Below, one piece after another: positions 1-4,711 of a DNA stretch of 10,046 nt. Numbering within the stretch: the first letter of the stretch is position 1; each line of letters starts with the position of its first letter. The DNA is from Opitutia bacterium UBA4654. Its GTDB lineage: Bacteria; Verrucomicrobiota; Verrucomicrobiia; Opitutales; Intestinicryptomonadaceae. Location of the stretch: NCBI GenBank assembly GCA_002405555.1, contig DHMA01000108.1, forward strand, positions 1 through 10,046, read 5' to 3'. The notes beneath the pieces are model-generated. The model had not been told where the DNA came from. It ran no database searches and saw only the letters and a program-made list of their open reading frames with translations. The position numbers and the translations under genes are program-made.

Positions 1-67
1 AGCCGCCGTAGCCTCCGTTGCCATAGCCGCCGTAGCCGCCATAACCGCCGTTTCCGTAGCCGTAGCC
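1..67 (-). repeat. Gly-Tyr (YGG/YGN) coding repeat
   Basis: From codon 30 of the left-edge gene to the window edge, the DNA is a degenerate tandem of GGN-TAY-GGN units. On the plus strand it reads as imperfect copies of gccgccgtag / ccgccata. It encodes an alternating Gly/Tyr/Asn low-complexity tract. The repeat continues to base 1 and probably beyond, so its length is unknown. Such tracts can change copy number by slippage. Confidence 0.7.
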
Positions 68-154
68 GACCACTACCTTCTTCTTTTTGACGGTTTTTGT
101 CTGCGGGGCGTTCGGGTTTGCCGACGCCTTCGGATTCTGTTCGTTGTCTTCCAT
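1..154 (-). CDS. N-terminal fragment of a Gly/Tyr-rich protein, probably the Wzc-like partner of the adjacent exporter (partial)
   Basis: Only the first 51 codons are present; the gene runs off the left edge. The ATG is at 154-152. The protein opens with an acidic, polar, Pro/Asn-rich stretch (MEDNEQNPKASANPNAPQTK). A basic patch of four lysines and three valines follows (about residues 23-29), then from residue 30 an almost pure Gly/Tyr/Asn tract (GYGYGNGGYGGYGG...). No membrane segment or catalytic domain falls inside the window. It lies 41 bases downstream of the Wza-like gene on the same strand, so the two probably form one operon. In exopolysaccharide loci the gene after wza is usually a Wzz/Wzc chain-length regulator or tyrosine autokinase with a cytoplasmic N-terminus, and that is my best guess. 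It rests on context only. I see no clear Shine-Dalgarno sequence before the ATG. The reading frame is clear; the function is not. Confidence 0.62.
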   Translation of the reverse strand, partial: MEDNEQNPKASANPNAPQTKTVKKKKVVVGYGYGNGGYGGYGGYGNGGYGG

Positions 155-195
155 ATGAAAAAAAGTCTGTGTTTTAGAAAAGTTGAAAACGCGCC

Positions 196-795
196 TTAGA
201 ACATGGCTTCGGGCACTTCGATTGTGTCGCCTTCAAGCACGGGGAAGTCACGCACTTTTTCGTTGTTGAGGATTGCGCGGAAGTCGATGTCGAAAACTTT
301 GAGTTCGCCGCTGGGAAGCAGGCGTTTTACTATTACCGAACGCTGGTTGGCGAGCCTCGTCAAGCCGTTCGAGTACGCGATTGCCTTCGAGAGCGTCATT
401 GCCTCTTCGGGCGGGAACACGACCGTTCCCGGGCGGTTGACCTGCCCCACCACATAAACGCACTTCGGCGAGTATTCCGAAATGAAAATGGAGACGTCGG
501 CATTGACCAAAAAGTCTTTCTCATAAAGCTGCTTTATGAGCTTTTGAGCCTCCTGAACGGTAAGCCCCGCCACTTTCACCGCGTTTACAAGCGGCAGGAC
601 AATCATGCCGTTCTGGCTGATTTTATACACGGTGTCCAAATCCGGCTCCTGAAAGACCTTGATAGTCAGAACGTCGAGCGGACGCAGTTTGTACTGCGAT
701 TCTCCCTGCGGATTCTCCGCCCCGTTTGCAAAGCACGACATTGCCGCAAGAATTGCCCCCGCGAGCAAAAGCCTAAATTTTATAAAATTAATCAT
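196..795 (-). CDS. Wza-type polysaccharide export outer-membrane protein, short single-SLBB form
   Basis: This is a 199-residue exported protein of the polysaccharide export (Wza/BexD/KpsD) family, which forms the outer-membrane exit of capsule or exopolysaccharide machines. Residues 1-26 look like a signal peptide: a positive n-region (INFIKFR), then a hydrophobic LLLAGAILAAM core. A Cys follows at 21, but the lipobox (AMSC) is poor, so both lipoprotein and signal-peptidase-I processing are possible. Residues about 35-110 match the Poly_export domain (YKLRPLDVLTIKVFQEPDL start). Residues about 112-165 match one SLBB beta-grasp domain (VYVVGQVNRPGTV, then LSKAIAYSNGLT). E. coli Wza is roughly 380 residues, with extra SLBB repeats and a C-terminal transmembrane helix; those are absent here. 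I chose the ATG at 795 because it puts the n-region directly before the hydrophobic core. In-frame starts at 816 and 885 are possible, and none has a clear Shine-Dalgarno. The next gene, 41 bases on, is probably co-transcribed. Confidence 0.88.
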   Translation of the reverse strand: MINFIKFRLLLAGAILAAMSCFANGAENPQGESQYKLRPLDVLTIKVFQEPDLDTVYKISQNGMIVLPLVNAVKVAGLTVQEAQKLIKQLYEKDFLVNADVSIFISEYSPKCVYVVGQVNRPGTVVFPPEEAMTLSKAIAYSNGLTRLANQRSVIVKRLLPSGELKVFDIDFRAILNNEKVRDFPVLEGDTIEVPEAMF

Positions 796-962
796 ACTGG
801 TTTGAAGTTTTAGCATAATCCGCGCGACTATTTCAACAATAATTTTACGCGTAAAAATCGGGCGCGGAGCGCGGAACGGGCGCATAAAAGAGTTGAAATT
901 TTCAGAAAAAACCGATAAACCGTCGATACAATTTTATAAAAGCCTAACAACAGACAGGAATT
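796..962. promoter_or_regulatory. Divergent intergenic region between exporter operon and transketolase
   Basis: These 167 bases separate two divergently transcribed genes, so promoters for both must lie here or just inside the genes. For the plus strand, TTGAAA at 893-898 resembles a -35 element, and AT-rich blocks GATAAA (914-919) and TATAAA (935-940) could serve as -10, though neither has ideal spacing. For the minus strand, TATGCT (complement of 811-816) resembles a -10, but its transcript would start only about 10 bases before the ATG at 795. A tandem 7-bp repeat (GCGCGGA twice, 862-875) and the palindrome at 843-856 are also here. The promoter assignments are tentative. Confidence 0.45.
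843..856. promoter_or_regulatory. Perfect 14-bp palindrome, candidate operator
   Basis: TTTTACGCGTAAAA is identical to its own reverse complement and lies in the intergenic region, 47 bases from the exporter start and 106 bases from the transketolase start. A perfect dyad with no spacer fits the binding site of a dimeric regulator. With zero loop it would not fold as a stable RNA hairpin. No regulator is encoded nearby, so its binder is unknown and its function is an inference. Confidence 0.35.
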
Positions 963-2933
963 ATGACAAACAACAACGAAATACTCCAAAAAGCCGCAAA
1001 CGAAGCGCGCGGACTCGCAATAGACGCAATCAACGCATGCTCGTCGGGGCACTTGGGCCTGCCGCTCGGCTGCGCGGAAATCGGCGCGGTGCTTTTCGGG
1101 GAAATACTGAAAATCGACCCCAAGAACCCCTCGTGGCTCAACCGCGACAAATTCGTGCTCAGCGCGGGGCACGGCAGCATGTTCCTGTACTCGTGGCTGC
1201 ACATTTCGGGATACGAACTCTCGATTGAAGACATCAAAAACTTCCGCCAAAAAGGCTCGAAGACCCCCGGACACCCCGAATTCGGCGAAACGGTCGGAGT
1301 CGAAGCAACAAGCGGCCCGCTCGGACAGGGCGTGGCAAACGCGGTCGGCATGGCGATTTCCGAAAAAATGGCGGCGGCAAGCTTCAACACGCCCGACTTC
1401 AAGGTGTTCGACCACAAAGTCTGGTGCCTTGCGGGCGACGGCTGCATGCAGGAGGGAATCTCGGCGGAAGCGGCGGCAATAGCGGGCGTGCAGAAGCTCG
1501 GCAACCTCGTTCTCATGTACGACTCAAACGACGTAACGCTCGACGCCATGGCGGATAAAACCATGGCGGAAGACACCGCAATGCGCTTCGAATCGTACGG
1601 CTGGGAAGTCTCCAAGTGCGACGGGCACGACATCGATGCAATCCGCCGCGCCCTCGCCGCCGCGAGAGACTCGCAGTCCGACAAGCCCAAACTCGTAATC
1701 TTCAAAACGACAATCGCAAAGGGAATCCCCGAAGTCGAAAACTCCGCCAAGGGGCACGGCGAGGGCGGCGCAAAGTTCGCCGACGCCGCGAGAAAGGGTC
1801 TGGGACTGCCCGAACAAAAATTCTTCGTAAGCGACGCCACCTACAAATTCTTCGACGAAGCCGCAAAACGCCGCGCCGAAACGCGCAAACAGTGGTACGA
1901 ATCGTTCGTCGAATGGCAGAAGGAAAACCCCGACCTTGCCGACAAGCTCGACAAGTGCCTGAATAAAAAGACGAACCGCCCGTCGGCGGAGGAGCTTCTC
2001 AAACTCGTTCCCGAATTTCCCGCCGAAGACAAGAGCGCGACGCGCGCGTCGGGCGGCAAAGTCATGAACGACCTCGCCAAAGCCCTGCCCTACATGATAA
2101 CGGGCGCGGCGGACCTCTACGGCTCGACGAAAAACTACCTTAAAGACATGGGCGACTTCTCGCCCGAAAACCGCGCCGGACGCAACATCTGGTTCGGAAT
2201 CCGCGAACACGCAATGGGCGCAATCTCAAACGGCATCGCCTACTGCGGAATTTTCGAGCCGTCTTGCGCCACATTCCTTACATTCGCGGGCTACATGCTC
2301 GGCTCTATCCGCGTCTCCGCGCTGTCGAAACTGCCCATGCAATACGTCTTCACGCACGACTCAATCGGCGTGGGAATGGACGGGCCTACCCACCAGCCCG
2401 TCGAAATGGTCTCAATCCTGCGCTGCATACCGCGCCTCGACGTAATCCGCCCCGCGGATTCGGAGGAATGCGCGGCGGCGTGGGCTGCGGCGATTTCTCG
2501 CAACGACGGCCCGACCGCCCTCATACTCTCGCGCCAAAACCTGCCCCTGCAAACTTCGATTCCCGCCCAGACAAAACGCCTCGGCACGCTCAAAGGCGCG
2601 TACGTGGCTAAAAAGGAAAAGGGCGAATTGAAGAAAATCGTAATCGCCACCGGCTCGGAACTGCAATGGGCAATGAAGGCAGGCGAAGCGGAGGACGGCA
2701 CAAGAGTGGTCTCTATGCCCTCGATGGAAATCTTCGAACGCCAGAGCGACTCGTATAAAAACGAAGTTCTGCCCGCGTCCTGCAAAAACAGAATCGCGAT
2801 AGAGGCGGGAATTTCGCAGCCGTGGTACAAGTACGCGGCAAAGGTGGTAGGCACCGACGACTTCGGCTTCTCCGCCGACGCCCCCTACCTTTTCGAAGCT
2901 TTCGGAATCTCCGAAAAACCGCTCCTCGGCTAA
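963..2933 (+). CDS. tkt: Transketolase
   Basis: A complete 656-residue transketolase, the thiamine-diphosphate enzyme that moves two-carbon ketol units between sugar phosphates in the non-oxidative pentose-phosphate pathway (cytoplasmic). The length is normal for the bacterial family (about 660). The key residues are visible. They are active-site histidines H30 and H70 (SAGHGS), GHPE at 103-106, and the cofactor-binding GDGCMQEG from 158 followed by ND at 189-190. The pyrimidine-domain glutamate is E415 in FGIREHAMGA, and the DGPTHQ substrate loop is at 473-478 (D473, H477). The domain order is PP (about 1-300), Pyr (about 355-530) and C-terminal (about 545-656). The ATG at 963 has AGGA at 956-959 as a close, short Shine-Dalgarno. 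The loop after H30 reads HLGLPLG where most bacterial enzymes have HPGAPMG. It is a single-gene unit with its own terminator, divergent from the exporter operon. Confidence 0.97.
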   Translation: MTNNNEILQKAANEARGLAIDAINACSSGHLGLPLGCAEIGAVLFGEILKIDPKNPSWLNRDKFVLSAGHGSMFLYSWLHISGYELSIEDIKNFRQKGSKTPGHPEFGETVGVEATSGPLGQGVANAVGMAISEKMAAASFNTPDFKVFDHKVWCLAGDGCMQEGISAEAAAIAGVQKLGNLVLMYDSNDVTLDAMADKTMAEDTAMRFESYGWEVSKCDGHDIDAIRRALAAARDSQSDKPKLVIFKTTIAKGIPEVENSAKGHGEGGAKFADAARKGLGLPEQKFFVSDATYKFFDEAAKRRAETRKQWYESFVEWQKENPDLADKLDKCLNKKTNRPSAEELLKLVPEFPAEDKSATRASGGKVMNDLAKALPYMITGAADLYGSTKNYLKDMGDFSPENRAGRNIWFGIREHAMGAISNGIAYCGIFEPSCATFLTFAGYMLGSIRVSALSKLPMQYVFTHDSIGVGMDGPTHQPVEMVSILRCIPRLDVIRPADSEECAAAWAAAISRNDGPTALILSRQNLPLQTSIPAQTKRLGTLKGAYVAKKEKGELKKIVIATGSELQWAMKAGEAEDGTRVVSMPSMEIFERQSDSYKNEVLPASCKNRIAIEAGISQPWYKYAAKVVGTDDFGFSADAPYLFEAFGISEKPLLG

Positions 2934-2951
2934 TCCGAAAATCCGACACGC

Positions 2952-2982
2952 AAAACCGCCGATACGCGTCGGCGGTTTTTTT
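2952..2982 (+). terminator. Intrinsic terminator of transketolase
   Basis: ACCGCCGA (2955-2962) pairs perfectly with TCGGCGGT (2969-2976) around the six-base loop TACGCG. AAA on the left and TTT on the right extend the stem, and a run of seven T occupies 2976-2982. It starts 18 bases after the tkt stop codon. The arms are flanked by A on one side and T on the other, so it could also work on the minus strand, but no gene reads toward it from that side nearby. Confidence 0.92.
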
Positions 2983-3111
2983 GTGTTTTCCGACGGTAAA
3001 ACGGTTATAAAGCAAAGCCGCTTTACGATAAAAAAGTTGTCGTACCCGAAAATCCGCCGACAAAAAATTGCTTGATTTTTGTGCGGATTTTGTAAGGATA
3101 GTGTAAAAATG

Positions 3112-3150
3112 GATTCACCGTTTTCATATACTGTATAAAAACGGCGAATC
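3112..3150. promoter_or_regulatory. Long imperfect dyad before the porin gene: leader hairpin or operator
   Basis: GATTCACCGTTTT (3112-3124) and AAAACGGCGAATC (3138-3150) are complementary at 12 of 13 positions. The bases between them contain a second nested dyad, TATAC (3127-3131) and GTATA (3133-3137). The whole element could fold as one long hairpin with a single mismatch and a two-base bulge. It ends 29 bases before the porin ATG and is followed by an A-rich, unstructured stretch with no T-run, so it is not a terminator. It could be a 5'-untranslated stem-loop that stabilises an abundant mRNA, or a DNA operator. A weak upstream promoter (TTGCTT 3068-3073, 17 bases, TGTAAG 3091-3096) would place it inside the transcript. 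TATACT at 3127-3132 looks like a -10 but has no matching -35. Confidence 0.5.
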
Positions 3151-3179
3151 TATTAAGAACAAACAAACAAAAAATAGAT

Positions 3180-4436
3180 ATGAAAAAAGCAATAATAGGC
3201 TTACTCGTAGCAGGCGCGGCAATCGCCGCCAACGCGCAAGACAAGGCGCTTCTCGAAACGCTCGTCAAGAAGGGCATGCTCACCCAGCAGGAAGCGGCTC
3301 AGATTGCGAAGGAATCGGTCGCGGTAACACCCGCCACTAAGAGCACAAAGTCGATTAAGATTTTCGGCGGCGCGCAGGGCTGGTACACATGGGGCAAAGA
3401 CAGCGTAAAAGCGGGCACGGCCTCCTCTCCCAAACAGACAAGCGGCTTTACGCTCCGCTACGTAAAACTCGGCGTTGAAGCGGACGTCGGCGGCGGTTCG
3501 AGCGCGACGGTCGTTACGGACTTCGGTTCGGAAGGCTCGTCCCGCAACTACCTCGACACGGTCGTAGCCTCGAAGAAGGTTGACCTCGACTACCTCAACG
3601 GCACGCTCCAGCTCGGTCTCCGCAAGGCGAACATGGGCTACGAACAGAATATGTGCGACTTCGGACAGCTCGCAATCGAACGCTCCGTCGCAACAAACTT
3701 CTTCACCCGCGGCTCGTACGGCGACTATTCCAAGAACTTCGGCGGCAGAACGGTCGGCGTATTCTGGGACGGCAACATCACGCAGGTCGAAGGCCTCTAT
3801 TACAGCCTCGCTGTAACATCGGGTCTGACGGAATCGACCGACGGCTTCCTTTCGAGCGCGCAGAACAGCAGCGCATTGAGCTTCTACGCTTCGATGGGCT
3901 ACAAGAACATCGCCGAAATCAAGGGCGAATCGCTCGCGTACGACTTCGGCATGAACTTCGGCTACGCTCCGCAGGGTATGCGCAACAACGTCGTAAACGA
4001 ATCCAGAGGCAGCGTCTGGGGCATCAACCCCTATGCGACGGCGAGCTGGAAGGGTCTGACGGCAATCGCGGAATTCTTCCTCCAACAGTATGAAGACTAC
4101 ACTCCGTTCGGCAGCGGCAGCGGCATCTGCAAGACCCCGCTCGGCGCGAACCTCACGGTTGCGTACAAGATGGATATGGGCGACTGGGGCGCAATCGAAC
4201 CCGTCGCGCGTTGGTCCTACGTCTACGCGAACGGCGGCCCGATTGTCTCGGAATTCTCCGACGACCTCGCCTACAATCAGGCTATGACGGGCTACATCGG
4301 CTTGAACTGGTACGCAACGGCGTCGGTCAAGACATCGCTCGGCTATGAATTCGGCTACTTCGATCAGGACGTAGACGGCGGCGCGGCTCGCACATACAGC
4401 AACAGCGTACGCGCGCAGGTTCAGGTTCTCTTCTAA
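3180..4436 (+). CDS. Outer-membrane beta-barrel porin, phosphate-selective porin O/P-like
   Basis: This is a 418-residue outer-membrane porin that would let small, probably anionic, solutes diffuse into the periplasm. A classic signal peptide covers residues 1-19 (MKK, hydrophobic core, cut at ANA|Q). A short charged helical segment at about 21-46 follows, with LLETLVKK and LTQQEAA. It resembles the N-terminal head seen before the barrel in several PVC-group porins. From residue 58 the sequence alternates in the manner of beta strands, with many aromatics and Gly. The region around ERSVATNFFTRGSYG (168-182) and the last strands (GLNWYATASVKTSLGYEFGYF, 374-394; RAQVQVLF to the end) fit the porin O/P family. 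The terminal Phe is the usual BAM insertion signal. I see no strong Shine-Dalgarno; the leader before the ATG is A-rich. Substrate specificity is not deducible. It is flanked by terminators on both sides, so it is probably monocistronic. Confidence 0.88.
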   Translation: MKKAIIGLLVAGAAIAANAQDKALLETLVKKGMLTQQEAAQIAKESVAVTPATKSTKSIKIFGGAQGWYTWGKDSVKAGTASSPKQTSGFTLRYVKLGVEADVGGGSSATVVTDFGSEGSSRNYLDTVVASKKVDLDYLNGTLQLGLRKANMGYEQNMCDFGQLAIERSVATNFFTRGSYGDYSKNFGGRTVGVFWDGNITQVEGLYYSLAVTSGLTESTDGFLSSAQNSSALSFYASMGYKNIAEIKGESLAYDFGMNFGYAPQGMRNNVVNESRGSVWGINPYATASWKGLTAIAEFFLQQYEDYTPFGSGSGICKTPLGANLTVAYKMDMGDWGAIEPVARWSYVYANGGPIVSEFSDDLAYNQAMTGYIGLNWYATASVKTSLGYEFGYFDQDVDGGAARTYSNSVRAQVQVLF

Positions 4437-4452
4437 TCGGGAAACCCGAATT

Positions 4453-4493
4453 GCAAAAATACCGCACGGATTCCTCCGCGCGGTATTTTTTGC
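4453..4493 (+). terminator. Intrinsic terminator of the porin gene
   Basis: AAAAATACCGC (4455-4465) pairs with GCGGTATTTTT (4480-4490), and the outer GC at 4453-4454 pairs with GC at 4492-4493 across one extra T. The loop is about 14 bases and a T-run fills the 3' arm. It begins 16 bases after the porin stop. A small hairpin TCGGG-AAA-CCCGA (4437-4449) immediately precedes it, starting right after the stop codon. The symmetrical A/T flanks would let it act in both directions. Confidence 0.88.
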
Positions 4494-4667
4494 GCCAAAC
4501 ACTAAAAATCCCCCCTTGTAAACGCCGCACGCGACGGACAAACACAAGATAAACACAGCGGCGGCGCGGAGGAAGAAAATCCGCAGAACACCCCCCGCCG
4601 AAACTGCCGCGCAAGCGGCAACAACCGACACACTCCTCCACTTCCCCTTCCCCCGCAGATAAAAAAT
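4494..4667. other. Gene-free stretch with potential RNA structure before the addB-like gene
   Basis: No ORF with coding character is visible here on either strand; reading frames crossing it on the minus strand are antisense to flanking genes. The composition changes sharply, with a G-rich block (about 4559-4572), a C-run (4590-4596) that could pair with it, and a pyrimidine-rich block (about 4630-4655). Two local hairpins stand out. GCGGA (4566-4570) pairs with TCCGC (4580-4584). TGCCGC-GCAA-GCGGCA (4605-4620) has a perfect six-pair stem and a GNRA-type tetraloop. The stretch sits between the porin terminator and a second terminator-like hairpin, so it could be an addB mRNA leader or a small RNA gene. 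I could not identify a good promoter. Confidence 0.35.
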
Positions 4668-4701
4668 AAAAATCGGGTAAAAAACTTGCCCGAATTTTTT
4701 T
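4668..4701. terminator. Terminator-like hairpin just upstream of the addB-like start
   Basis: AAAAATCGGG (4668-4677) pairs with CCCGAATTTTT (4689-4699) with one bulged A. The loop is 11 bases and a run of seven T ends at 4701. It stops 10 bases before the ATG at 4712. Read on the minus strand it is also followed by a T-rich run, so it could be bidirectional. Nothing annotated reads into it except the gene-free stretch before it. It may end a short RNA, attenuate transcription into addB, or only insulate it. Confidence 0.55.
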
Positions 4702-4711
4702 GCGCCGTAAT

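Noticed and set aside
3008..3025. Small inverted repeat TAAAGC / GCTTTA with a six-base loop
   Set aside because: It has a six-pair, AT-rich stem with no T-run on either side, lies after the tkt terminator, and is easily explained by chance.
3121..3138. Pho-box-like sequence (TTTTCAT, 3 bases, CTGTATA) before the O/P-type porin
   Set aside because: The half-sites match the E. coli Pho-box repeats only partly, the spacer is three bases rather than four, and the bases are better explained by the nested dyad. The porin family name alone does not prove phosphate control.
3201..4631. A 476-codon minus-strand frame across the porin gene
   Set aside because: It is antisense to a porin with a clear signal peptide and barrel, it crosses the porin terminator, and its translation has no recognisable domain. 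It is a codon-bias artefact.
4700..4711. TTG at 4700 as an alternative start of the addB-like gene
   Set aside because: It overlaps the T-run of the terminator-like hairpin and adds only four residues (MRRN) before a normal ATG.
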